Shown here: positions 11,862 to 23,200 of the stretch, one piece after another
Numbering within the stretch: the stretch's first letter is position 1
Layout of the letters: every line of letters starts with the position of its first letter
Origin: Caprella mutica
Taxonomy: Eukaryota; Arthropoda; Malacostraca; Amphipoda; Caprellidae
Reading direction: 5' to 3'
Length of the DNA stretch: 64,000 nt
Assembly (NCBI GenBank): GCA_947561585.1
Contig: CANNZV010002351.1
Span: 38,307-102,306, forward strand
Program-made: the position numbers and the translations under genes
The notes under the pieces: generated by a model
The model's database searches: none
What the model saw: only the letters and a program-made list of their open reading frames with translations
What the model was told of the DNA's origin: nothing

Positions 11862-12472
11862 CACTGGGTAAAAAAAATATATTTTTTAAATCAGCTGAAA
11901 TAAACTAATTTTGATGCTGTGAGTCCAAAAATTATTTTGGTTTTGCTCAATCAGGTCAGGATTTTTTTGCTACAGAAATTTAAAAAAAAATAGATTTTGC
12001 GTAAAAAAAAACAAATTTCTGCGGATCAGCAGCTGAGAAACCCCTGATGATTTTTTTCCGTTTTCCTCAGGAAATAAAAGACAACGTATCCAAATTCATT
12101 CAGTTTTATTTACTCCATCAAATTGAGTCTGGAGGCCAACAGCTCGGAATAAGTCTTCGGCAAGCTGAGATCCCGAACCAGATCATTAAGCTCACATTGT
12201 GAAAAGGGCTGCAGCCCATCTTGTGCTTTATTCTTCTCTTTTGTATATTGTAATGTTGTTATTATTGTAATTCGATGTATTCTTCAAGAAAAATATGATT
12301 GAACTCAACTCCCCGATATTAACATATGTTTAGTTCGTCAGGTAGGTCTATGGCTGTATCTCGAAAAGTTGACCTGATAGAGCAAAATGAATGTGATATT
12401 CGGACTCAAAACTTCAAAATTAGTCTAAATCAGATGAGAAACCCCTGTCAATTTTTTGGCTTTTACCCAGTG
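11862..12472. mobile_element. CACTG-ended DNA element, copy A only
   Basis: Its inverted ends are CACTGGGTAAAA and TTTTACCCAGTG, flanked by TTA at 11,859-11,861 and 12,473-12,475. Subterminal inverted similarity is visible (GAGAAACCCCTG near both ends). It is absent from copy B. CACTG ends with a 3-bp duplication suggest the CACTA/EnSpm (CMC) group, which is inference. It carries a short protein remnant on the minus strand (see 12,110-12,300). Confidence 0.78.
12110..12300 (-). pseudogene. C-terminal protein fragment carried by the CACTG element
   Basis: The minus strand reads open into QPFSQCELNDLVRDLSL, then PKTYSELLASRLNLME and a TAA stop at 12,110-12,112. I recall similar LNDLVRDL...K...ELL(A/G)SRL peptides recurring in arthropod proteins of unknown function associated with mobile DNA; this is memory, not a search. 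No start codon or full-length frame is present, so it is a relic or a captured fragment. Confidence 0.55.
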
Positions 12473-13028
12473 TTATCATTAACATTATATTTTACGTATA
12501 CTAATTATTCAGGTAATACTTTACTCACTATTTAGAAAACATTTTACTAATTATTTAAGTAGTACTTTACTAACTATTTAGGTACTAATTTACTCACTAT
12601 TTGGGTAGTATCCTGAGACAGTTTCCCTCATCAAAAATACCGCCAGCAAAAAACGCACCAACATTTTCCTTTAGTTCGTCAATCAGTTTTTGTGTGCAAG
12701 ATATAATATAACTTCAATATATTACAACTTTATCAAAATGTTAAAAATGAAAACAATATCAACGCAGTTATTTATTCTGTGAATGAAGAAAAATGTTAAA
12801 AATACGGTATGTTTATAAAATAGTTATGACAATGAAATAATATTGACAAAGTTCTTGAAATTGTTATCGTTTTTATCGAGAAAATTAAATTCCACATGAT
12901 TTTATATACTATATCATGAATTATTATTATATTCATATAAATATTTGAAGTATTTTAAATTGGTCAGCCATGGAGAACAGTTACCATGTGATGTTTTGTA
13001 TGTTTGTTATTGATTGATGTTTAACAAA

Positions 13029-13150
13029 GGGAAGTCCAAGTTATCGGACGTTTCCACATTTTCGAGCATGTAAGAAACTACATATAACAATTGTCATTTA
13101 CCTTTTGATAAATACAACTGTGGACCTGACCAATAACCTTGAACTTATCC
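13029..13150. mobile_element. TA-flanked MITE (family M1), truncated, copy A
   Basis: The left end is GGGAAGTCCAAGTTATCGGA and the right end is TTGAACTTATCC followed by TA. Related to the fuller copies at 15,441-15,641 and 32,320-32,553. The paralogue is at 28,163-28,283. Confidence 0.6.
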
Positions 13151-13305
13151 TATATTAACCGTATTTAATTTGGTCCACCATACTTAATGCTCTTTACTTT
13201 GATATCAAATGGACATAACGACAATGTCATTCAATCTAATTACAATGTCCTTCGTAATTAATTTCAACAGTTAATTATGTACAGATCCATCTAATATAAG
13301 CAGCG

Positions 13306-13885
13306 AAGAAATATCTGCTAATATCTACTAAAACAAGGCAAAAAATATCTGCTAATATCTACTAAAACAAGGCAAGAAATATCTGCTAATATCTACTAAA
13401 ACCAGGCAAGAAATATCTGCTAATATCTACTGAAACAAGGCAAGAAATATCTGCTAATATCTACTGAAACAAGGCAAGAAATATCTGCTAATATCTACTG
13501 AAACAAGGCAAGAAATATCTGCTAATATCTACTAAAACAAGGCAAGAAAAATCTGCTAATATCTACTAAAAAAAGGCAAGAAATATCTGCTAATATCTAC
13601 TAAAACAAGGCAAGAAATATTTGCTAATATCTACTGAAACAAGGCAAGAAATATCTGCTAATATCTACTAAAACAAGGCAAGAAATATCTGCTAATATCT
13701 ACTAAAACAAGGCAAGAAATATCAGCTAATATCTACTAAAACAAGGCAAGAAATATCTGCTAATATCTACTAAAACAAGGCAAGAAATATCTGCTAATAT
13801 CTACTAAAACTAGGCAAGTAATATCTGCTAATATCTCCTTTAACCAGGGGACAAACATTTGCTAATATCTCCCATAACCAGGCAC
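13306..13885. repeat. 34-bp minisatellite, copy A, about 17 units
   Basis: The 34-bp unit contains AATATCTGCTAATATCTAC and AAAACAAGGCAAG. The last units degrade to a CCAGGGGACAAA variant. The same array in copy B (28,437-29,225) is longer and has different internal variants. Confidence 0.95.
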
Positions 13886-14324
13886 TAGTGTCCCTAACAT
13901 CCCTCACTACAAACAGCGTCTCATAAACTGAGGCATCAATAGACGCTTCTTCTTCAATCACCAGATTAATGAATCACTCAACTGTCAATTAGTTATATAG
14001 TCACTAATGCTATGTGCGTCATTTACTGCATTGGTCTATGTCCTGTGATGTGCGTAGATAACATTATAAATATAAAACAGGATACTTATCTAGAATAACT
14101 AAATAGAGATAAAAATAGAATGCATAGTTAATTTTACTATACAGTAAGTAATGCACAAGAAATATTGTATATGTAAACATTATTTCTTTGTTACTTCATA
14201 CATAATTATTATATTTTGTGTAAAATACAAGGAATATTTTATCTCGAATCATTTTGTATGTAATTACAATTTAGGCACATGTGCATTGTGAAAAGAAAAC
14301 TAATTTGCTGTGTATAGCGAATTA

Positions 14325-15089
14325 TCATATTATTATTCTGCTTGTTAGTTCGCACATGTGTTACGCTCAGATAATAATTTGATATAAATTAATATCCCTA
14401 ATTTTCTTGACACAAATTTTGACACAAATTATTCCGACACATTTTTTTGACAAAAATTTTTTTGACAAAAATTTTTTTGACAAAAATTTTTTTGACAAAA
14501 ATTTTTTTGACACAAATTTTTTTGACACAATTTTTTTTGGCACAATTTTTTTTTTGGACACAAATTTTTTTGACACAAATATTTGGACACATCTAAAAGT
14601 CGAGATACGAAAAGTCGAGAGAAACTAAAAAAGCAGGCAAAATGGAAAAAAATACGAATATGGAAAATCAGGAAAATCCGAAAACTTAAATATCTGTAAA
14701 GACTGAAATAGACCCGGAAAATCGAAACTGGAAAACTCAGAAAAAAAATTGGAAAAGAAACCCGGAAAATAAGAAAAACAGAAAAAAAGAAAAAACTGAA
14801 ATATTTGGAAAACCAATAAATTAAGAAAATTGAAAAATCGGGAGACCGAAAAATTAGGAAACTGAAAAATCCGGGAAAATGAAAATTCGGGAAAAACGGA
14901 AAAGCAGAAAAGCAAATTTAGCTTCTGCCCGAATGAGGATGAGAATTATTTAAATGCTGTTATTTTTAGTTTAGTTTTCAGTTATTATATACAAATTTAT
15001 GAAGATTACAATTTAAGTAAGTAAATATACATACTACACACGTGATCAATCTATGTAAGAACCCGTGGATTATCCACGGGTACCGCTAG
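14325..15089 (+). mobile_element. Non-autonomous Helitron, copy A only
   Basis: It starts with TC and ends with a hairpin (CCCGTGGAT/ATCCACGGG) followed by TACCG and CTAG. It sits exactly between host A (14,324) and host T (15,090) with no target duplication. The paralogous site in copy B at 29,673/29,674 reads ...AATTA/TTTACCATT without the element. These are the diagnostic Helitron features. The interior has a 15-bp GACAAAAATTTTTTT tandem array (about 14,409-14,590) and a purine-rich GGAAAA stretch (14,600-14,930). No Rep/helicase is encoded. Confidence 0.92.
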
Positions 15090-15440
15090 TTTACCATTAA
15101 ACCACAAAATTTAATATGATTTAATTATATATTTTATATGACATCTATTAACTACACACATAAGCATATAGCACACTAATCGTTTGTATTTTTACGATAT
15201 GCAACAGAATATAACACAAGCAAAATGAAAATAGATAATGAATAATAATGCAAAAGATAGAACAAGTTATAAATAGCAACTTTAAGACGGACTTTACAGA
15301 GTGAAGATAACAAAGAAACTGAGATGTGATTATATAGAGCATGTGTTTGATATAACAGAGGAAACGGTGAACATTGTCGTTGTGTCATTTTTGACGTCAG
15401 AGTTAAGAGTATTGGAAGCAAATTAAACCTAATCAATGTA

Positions 15441-15641
15441 GGGTAAGCTCCAAGTTATTGGACTGATCCATATTTTCAATCATGTAAATGAAAGTAAATA
15501 CTACTACTTGATCTTAAATTTAAGTTGTACCCATGATATCATGGTATCATGGGTACAACTTAAAATAAAAGTTAAATAGTAATATTTTTTGTTTTTACAT
15601 GCTCGGAAATGTGATACCGCCCGATAACTTGGAACTTACCC
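15441..15641. mobile_element. TA-flanked palindromic MITE (family M1), copy A
   Basis: Inverted ends GGGTAAGCTCCAAGTTAT and ATAACTTGGAACTTACCC, flanked by TA. The core is a near-perfect palindrome at 15,519-15,564 (GTTGTACCCATGATA mirrored). The TA target indicates a Tc1/mariner-derived MITE. The paralogue is at 30,039-30,247. Confidence 0.88.
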
Positions 15642-15841
15642 TATCAATCAAAAACAAACATCACAAACTGTACTCTATGGCTGTAAAAGATTTATCTCAA
15701 TATAATAATAAATCATGATATAATATATAAATTATGTACAGTTTCAAATTCTCGATAAAAACTATGACCTTTCAAGAACTTTGTCAGTGTTATTCCATTA
15801 CTATAATTAAAAAAATAGACCACATATGATAACAATAAGAA

Positions 15842-16118
15842 CTAGATGGCGGTCACTCGTAGAGCGCATACCTTCGTCACCGCTTATGAAATGACCTTGA
15901 CCACCCAATAATTTGATTCGAGTTATTAATGACCTTGACCTTTTACCCGTTCCCTTTAAATCTAATCAATTTTTCCTGGATAATGACCATTCATTCCAAT
16001 ACATTTCAGATAATTTAAGTGAAAACTTTTTGAATTATGCGAATAACAAGATTATAATTTCATAAATATATGAATGCAGCTTAAAGCATTACCTTCCACA
16101 ATTTTCAAAGATTTGACG
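15842..16118 (-). mobile_element. Helentron-associated (HINE/DINE-1-like) element, copy A
   Basis: Reading the minus strand, the 3' end has GCGCTCTACGAGTG followed by CTAG; the body carries the GACCTTGACC/AATTTCAGATAAT core found at 53,965-54,640. The 5' end carries a GGAAGGTAAT motif. It is shared with copy B, so it is older than the duplication. Confidence 0.6.
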
Positions 16119-16446
16119 TGTCTATACAATAAATATAGACACATCACCAGACACTAGGGTTACTCTCCCTGAATCCAGGTCCATCATTACTCATTTTTAT
16201 ATCCCGGAATAAGTAAATCCTTCGCGAGAAAATGTTTTAAATATAAATTGTAAATAAAATAAACTTACTTTTTCAGATATTATATACATATGTACGTATA
16301 TATATATATATATCTTCATATGATCGGAAATGTGAAACCGGTTGATAATTCTGCCCATAAAATATATGTACTTTAGTTCATACAGGGAGAAAATAGAGCA
16401 TAAATTTAAAATAAGTTCAAGCGATTATTTGACATCATTCTAATTC

Positions 16447-16750
16447 AGTGGTTCCCAGACTCTCATTTCTCACGAACCTGAACTTAAAATTAGTAAATAG
16501 CCACGGACCACCTTTCATGTCTCATAAGAGTGTCTTTACCCCAGGAAAAGAATATTAATTGATAAATATAAGGTTTAGTGCATTATTATGCAATTATGGA
16601 AAATATATCAAGAGATGCAACAATTGAAAATATTTATAAATTTCAATATTGTGCAATAGTGGATAGAAAATTCACAACAAATTATAAATAATTCGGATCC
16701 TTTCCGTAACTAGATAGTTAAATAATTATAATTAAACTTCTTATTTCAAT
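16447..16750. mobile_element. Possible hAT-like terminus
   Basis: CAGTGGTTCCCAGACTCTCA followed by ACGAACC...GGACCACC resembles the CAGTGGTTCTTAAACT start of many hAT elements. Related starts occur at about 31,097 and 63,203. No opposite end or target duplication was found. Confidence 0.35.
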
Positions 16751-16756
16751 TGTTAT

Positions 16757-17388
16757 CCACAAAGATACACACTGAGGCTGTATCTAGATACACACTGAGG
16801 CTGTATCTAGATACAAACTGAGACTGTATTTAGATACACACTGATACTGTATCTAGATACACACTGAGACTGTATCTAGATACACACTGAGACTGTATCT
16901 AGATACACACTGAGGCTGTATCTAGATACACACTGAGACTGTATCTAGATACACACTGAGGCTGTATCTAGATACACACTGATACTGTACCTAGATACAC
17001 ACTGAGACTGTATCTAGATACACAATGAGACTGTATCTAGATACACACTGAGACTGTATCTAGATACACACTGAGACTGTATCTAGAAACACACTGAGAC
17101 TGTATCTAGATACACACTGAGACTGTATCTAGATACACACTGAGACTGTATCTAGATACACACTGAGACTGCATTTAGATACACACTGAGGCTGTATCTA
17201 GATACACACTGAGACTGTATCTAGAAACACACTGAGACTGTATCTAGAAACACACTGAGACTGTATCTAGAAACACACTGAGACTGTATCTAGATACACA
17301 CTGAGACTGTATCTAGATACACACTGAGACTGTATCTAGATACACACTGAGACTGTATCTAGATACACACTGAGACTGTATCTAGATA
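16757..17388. repeat. 23-bp minisatellite rich in TATCTAGATA, about 27 units
   Basis: The unit is about 23 bp and reads TCTAGATACACACTGAGACT plus GTA. Each junction forms the palindrome TATCTAGATA. Unit variants (AGGCTGTA, AGACTGTA, TCTAGAAACA) occur in runs. It lies exactly between the two segmental duplication copies. Confidence 0.95.
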
Positions 17389-18782
17389 TCTGAAATGCAG
17401 TTAGGATGTTTGAGATTCTCTTTCATCCTTGGAAGTGAATTTAAAGTGAGGGGAGAACAGTAGTAATTAGTGAACAGTTAGTGAACAGTTAGTGATTAGT
17501 GAACAGTTGTCGTGAATTAGTGAACATTTGTCGTGAATTAGTGAACAATTGTCGTGAATTAGTGAACAATCAGCTAACAACAGAGGGTGAACAATTAGAG
17601 AACAATAGTAACAGACAGACAGACACCGTTTAACAGACTTTATCTCTCTCCAAAGGACAGAATTCTAAGATTCCTTTTCGTCGCTTAATTACCTGCAATT
17701 CCTTGAATTCCTCAGGTGGAGATACTAGCAATGGCTTCCCCATTCTTCTTTTGGGAATCTAATATAATTTCATAAAATTCACCTTTATTAACTTCAAATA
17801 GTTGATAATGTCTTCATATTTGGATGTTTAGTTTTTGTTAATCTGACTTTTCTCAATGTAATTCATTTTAAATAATAAAAAATATATAAGATTTAGCGCA
17901 TTTCTTTATGTTTTTCATTATTTTGTATTTAATTCTTCATTAAAGATTTTTTTTTCCATTTTCATTTTATTCATTTATTATTTTAAATATTTTACTTCCC
18001 TTTTATTTTTTAATTCTCTTTTATATTTTATTCATAGAAGTCGTCAACTGAATATCCTGAGGGTTAAAGTAAATAATTAAGTTAATTAAAAATAACAATA
18101 CTTTATTTTTTACTGAAATTCTGTTCACATTAAAATATAATCAATACAATTTTATAATACAAACAGCTTGATTCATTAAGAGTCTATCAGTGACTTGTAG
18201 AGTATAAAAACATAAAATATAACTAAAAATACAAATCTACCTAAATATATGAAAATTATAAAACCTACCTAAGTTACCGGTCAATGAAATAACAACAAAT
18301 ACAATGTAAAAACAAACATTTAACAGGACTAGGGTTTTAACGGTTAAAACACTTTATTAGAATAATAACATTAATTATTGATGTAGATGATAATTAGAAT
18401 TGATTCATGCATTACAATAATAAAATTCAATTCACATACACCACTAATAACTATATTATAATACTAAATTACGTGCACTCGATAGAGCGCATACCTTCGC
18501 CTCCGCTTTGACCTATTCTCTCACAAAATCTGATAAACTGGTAACTGGATAGTGACCAATCGTCCCACCAAATTTCATGCAATATGGTTTAATAATTTTT
18601 GAGTTATGAATAACCATGAACTTGACCTTTGACCGGGTCGCTCCCAAAATTCTATCAGCAGGTCACTGGACATAGACCAATCGTTTCAGCAAATTTCAGT
18701 CAATTTGGTTCAACACTTTTTCAGTTATACGAATAACAAGATGATAAATAAATAAATAAATAAATGAAGGCTGGGTATTATA

Positions 18783-19769
18783 CCGGGTGGGCCAAAAGTC
18801 ACTTTACCATTTACAAATTTTAACACGCACAAACCAAAAATGATACAAATCTTTCGTTAACGGCAAATGAAAGAGGAAGATTTAAAGTTTTACTAGATAT
18901 GAACTGAAATCACTATACGACATCAGATTCCGAATATTTCGAACACACTTCTTAATGTGTGAAATCGTAAACCTCTAAAAATGACTAAGTTCAACATGGA
19001 AAAAAGAGCCGCAATTTGTTGAATATTATTATCAACAAAATGGATCATTTGCTGGAGTAATCCTCACTAAGGAGATTTTTTATCAGAAATGTTAATAAGA
19101 GTCCATCTAAACCTTCATTCTTGCCTTGGCAGAAAAATTCAAACGAACGGAATCATGTGCTGACAAAGAGCGAACTGGAACATCGAAGTCATCTCGCACT
19201 GAAGTCTTAGTGTTACAAAGACAACTCAACATCCACGAGAAAGCATAGTACTCAATTAAGATTGTCTTGCACCTCACTACGGCGCATATTAAAGAAGGAT
19301 ATAAAATTATATCATAAGAAAATTCAGTTGATACCAGAATTACAGGTCACACACCACCAAAAACGAGAAGAATTCGCACGATCACTTATGAATTTGGCAA
19401 CCGGTGAATTATTCATACCACATTCAATAATGCAGATGAATCTCCTATTTATCTCAGTGGACACGTGAATAAACAGAACTGTAGATTTTGGAACAGAGGT
19501 CATATTCAAATTGTTCATGAGCATACAAACCATCCACATAAAGTAACTGTCTGGTGCAGATTATCAAGCTCTAAAATCATTGGGTCATACTTCTTTGAAG
19601 ATGATGGAAAGATTGCTACAGCTTAAATAATTATGGAAGCCATTTGATAATTTTTCAAATAGAAATCTGAAATTTCTTCTTTTATTTGCAGCTTACTATG
19701 AATATATATCTTTTCTAGTTTTTGCGTAATAAAATTATAAAATGGTAAAGTGACTTTTGGCCTACCCGG
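18783..19769 (+). mobile_element. Degenerate Tc1/mariner-class element nested in the HINE
   Basis: Inverted ends CCGGGTGGGCCAAAAGTCAC and GTGACTTTTGGCCTACCCGG are flanked by TA (18,781-18,782; 19,770-19,771). The interior holds a decayed transposase on the plus strand. It is absent from copy A. Confidence 0.85.
18977..19626 (+). pseudogene. Decayed IS630/Tc1/mariner-class transposase
   Basis: Broken frames read MTKFNMEKRAA near 18,980, then LRRILKKDIKLYHKKIQL and QKREEFARSL, and after a frameshift NADESPIYLSGHVNKQNC, RFWNRG, HPHKVTVWC and IIGSYFFEDDG. The order matches transposases annotated in insects with a DDE superfamily (DUF4817-type) domain. The first catalytic Asp region (NADE) is visible. 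The third is missing, so the protein cannot be functional. Confidence 0.8.
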
Positions 19770-19921
19770 TATAACCTTCTGCAAGATTGCGAAGGTAATA
19801 ATCAACTCCCTTCCATCCACATGTCCCAATCGTCGCATCCACTACTTCATGTCCAATGTATATTAACTTCAAGGTAGAGTATTGCGCAAGTTCATTTCAA
19901 GATGAATTAAATTTTTGTAGT

Positions 19922-20132
19922 GATACACGCACATACGAACTCACTTATGTGACCTTGCAATACTAGATTACATACTCTGTATAAAATACAGCGACTTAAT
20001 TAGTCATTTGTATATAATGATTTGTCCATGGTTGCTTGTTCAGTATACGGATGCCATAAACGGCTGGATAGTATATAGAGTATGTTATCTAATATTGCAG
20101 GGTCACATAAGTGCGTTCGTATGTGCGTATTT
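19922..20132. mobile_element. MITE downstream of protease B
   Basis: Full-length paralogue of 6,813-6,996. Arms ATACGCACATACGAA and CACTTATGTGACCYTGCAAT are inverted, with a second inner pair TAGATTACATACTC / GAGTATGTTATCTA. Confidence 0.75.
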
Positions 20133-20200
20133 GTTTATGCGCAGACGAGTCAAAAACTCGTATCAAGGCGTAGCATACCTTGTAAGTTAGTATATCCTGC

Positions 20201-23200
20201 TCACATGCCACCCCAATCGTCGTAGTTCTCTATAATAGTTTTCCTCATCCACTCCATGTAGTGAACCACTGATGTGTACACCGCTGGATTGTTTTCCATG
20301 CCGCACCTTTTGGTTCCGAAGGAGGTTATCCCGAGTAGATAGTACCTGTGGTTGGCTCCTAGCTTGGTCACTGGGCTACCTGAGTCACCTGTACAGGTGT
20401 CTGAAGAATCCTCACCACCTATGCAGATCTGAGAAGATAAATACAGTTTTAATCATGATTTCATGAATAATCTTTGTGAAAATATCTGTCATTAAAATCA
20501 TCAACAGCTCATGTTCCTGATAATATAGTCTAGAGACCTTGAATGATTTTGGCTTGAAAAAATTCATACAATGTCTATCTACAGACACTACAAATACTAT
20601 TCCACTAGGTATGAAATCATACGGTGAAGAACATTCATACAATATCAATTTACATTCCATACAAATTATTAAAATATATAGATAGCATCAAAATGATGCT
20701 ACGACATCTAAAGTTCTCTTACCTGCCCGCCATTCACTTCGAAGTTCCTCTTGAAAAGGCTCTTACACAAGAAAGGGCTGGCGATTTTGAGGGTAACCTG
20801 CCTAAGAGTGACGGAAGCCACGGCGTTTTCAGTCATGCCCCACCCCGTCACGGTGACGGAGGCTCCGATTCGAACATCTGAAGATGATAGTCTAGCGGGG
20901 GGCAGACACAGTGGCTTGATGTAAGCTTGGAAATAAAAACGGTAGTTTATTACTATTTTTAAAGATAATATTTTTCCATGTTTTTTTCGGTACAATCGAA
21001 TTCCTTTTTAGTAGAGTAGATATATTCTATAGTGAATGAGTGTCACGAGTAAGAGAACTACCCAATATAGTGAACACATTTTCTTTAGTCTGCTATAAAA
21101 TAGCCATCAGTTTTCTAAAACTAATGACCATTTATGGCAGACTAAAGAAAATTAGTTCACTATACAGAACTCTACTTTCACTATAGTTAAACATAGACGT
21201 GTTTCAACTCGACTGTAATACAGATAATTTATGTGTTATTACATAAACAAATTGTCCCATAAAACAAAAGTCGTTTGTATCATTCTCATTTTATAACAAG
21301 AATTCTACTTATACGTGAAATGTACACACAGAAATGTTGAATATTCTGTTTCAGATAGTGAAGTATTATAGACTTATAGTATATAAATAATTAGTTAATG
21401 ACCCTCCCACGTTAAAAAAACGACCCATCTGATGACAGAGGCTGAAAATAGCGCAAAAGCCATAATGGTCTGCTGGTAATGATTTCATAGATTCAAAAAA
21501 GAAAACCGCTTTCGTTGTTTTCTCTAATCATAGGTGAGGGGTATAAATTTTCAGGCTATAAGAAGCAATTGTGCTGATTGATTGGTGTAAAGTTTATGTG
21601 AAAAATCTATTTTTGGGTCTGTTTATCGTGTGGAAGAGTCTTAAATATAGTGTGAAATTCTATACCCCCCCCCCCCTCGAGTTAAGCACCCCCCTCACCG
21701 CGAAAAAGTATGTCAAGTGGTACTTATTGAAATGTAAATATTTCGAAAATGTATAAAATAGGATATCATAAATTCATAGACGGATTGTTTATATCCGGCA
21801 GGTCGTCTTTTATTGTTGTATTGTCGATTATGGTAAACATCTAACGTATTTTATCGTAAAATATCATCGTGTGATATTATATTTGTATTGTCAATGATAG
21901 ATAATATGTATTTAGAATTATTAATTAATTACGATTCAATTTTCGTCAAATATTTTTACCATCGATATTAATTTTCCATTTGGATTATTTGCTATTTCTG
22001 TTTTACCGAGAAGAACTAACTAATTTCCCACCTGTATAGTTAAGTCTGCTTGATAGTTTAATCAGTGCGATATCATTGTTGTAATTGAATGGTTTGCTGT
22101 AGTTAGGGTGAATGAAAGTGTCTCCAACACCCATGGATAGAACCCTGTCCGCACACTGTCCTCTGTAACAGTCCGGGTCCGTAGAAAGATCCCACTCGCC
22201 AACTTCAATACTTTTCCTGAAACAAGAATGAAATTATCGTACATACTTCTTGAAAACATTCAAACTTAATGTTCATATCAAGGATATTTGAAATGAAAGT
22301 GAAAGGTTTTCAAAGGATTCAAGTTTTCGATAAGCGAAATGTCTATTTCATGATCAGGAAAAGGGGTGAAAACCTTAAGAGGTCATGAAATTGTATCATT
22401 TTTTTTTTCATAAATAGGTACCTAACAACCTTATAAATGATTGTACAAAAAATCAGAACTTTAGAGTGTTCCTGCGTGACGCTATGCCCCTGGGGAGAGG
22501 GGGGAGGGGGTGGATATAGCGCTCTGTTAGTACGAATAACTCATTTTCTATGGGTCTAATCGTAAAAATGCTATGAACAAAAACGATAGGGAATTCAATT
22601 TTATATGTGGATGCTAAGTTTCAGAACCGTAGCTTCATTTTTTTTTTCAAAAAACATGGTTGGTCGCCCGGATGCCATTTTGAGGCACTTCAAAATAGCT
22701 ACAAATTTTGGTATTCAAACATGGACCTTTAATACAGTTTTGAAGCTATGTGTTTGCAGTTTTTTTCATTCGATTATCCTGGTTATTCTCTAAAAAACGG
22801 TTGGAAGCTATTTTTGGATTTCTGATTTTTTTTTTCGAAAAATAAATAAATTTTTTTTTTTTTTTTTAATTTTAGTATTTTTTCGAAAAAAACGAATTTT
22901 TCGAAAAATAAAATCGAAATTCAAAAATCGCTTGTAGAGAATGGTATGGGGAAGCGAATGAAAAAGAACCGCAAAGCTGTAGCTTCAAAACTGTATTAGA
23001 GGTCCATGTTTGAAAACCAGTTTGAAATTCGTTCGAATTTTTGAATAACTTTTTTTCTATGCGTCTAATCGAAAAAATACCACGGACAAAAACGATAGGA
23101 AATTCAATTTATATAATTGTATCAAGTTTCAGAACCATAACTTCATTAATAAAAATGTTTTCCAGATCTGGGGACGGTCCCCTTAACTCAAATATGAAAT

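Larger units (their letters stand above)
5813..16440. repeat. Segmental duplication, copy A
   Basis: This block is colinear with 17,605-31,066 in direct orientation. It starts at AATAGTAACAGACAGAC and ends near AAATAAGTTCAA(G/A)CGAT. It contains a CLIP protease gene, shared MITEs and a 34-bp minisatellite. Insertions private to A are at 8,021-8,998, 11,862-12,472 and 14,325-15,089. Exons are very similar between copies, so the duplication is recent relative to the gene family. Confidence 0.9.
18464..19798 (-). mobile_element. Helentron-associated (HINE-like) element with a nested mariner remnant, copy B only
   Basis: On the minus strand it begins TTACCTTCGC and ends GCGCTCTATCGAGTGCACG...TTAG. 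The empty site in copy A is at about 6,692. The element carries one core repeat (GACCTTTGACCGGGTC), an AAAT microsatellite (about 18,745-18,764) and subterminal inverted ACCTTCGC/GCGAAGGT motifs. It is interrupted at 18,783-19,769 by a mariner-type element. Insertion between A and T without a clear duplication fits a Helitron-class mechanism. Confidence 0.75.

Noticed and set aside
14367..14915. Minus-strand frames such as repeated KKFVSKKFL and a Phe-rich 96-residue frame
   Set aside because: They come from the simple-sequence interior of the Helitron and have no gene features.
15176..15436. Minus-strand frame with CTCTATATAATCACATCTCA and a TCAGT initiator-like motif as a possible promoter or first exon of protease A
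   Set aside because: The spacing between the TATA-like and initiator-like motifs is too short, the motif is not preserved in copy B, and no signal peptide follows.
15842..15875. tRNA-like A-box (GTAGAGCGC) suggesting a tRNA-derived SINE
   Set aside because: No B-box, poly-A tail or target duplication. The CTAG end, subterminal inverted repeats and tandem cores fit a Helentron-associated element better.
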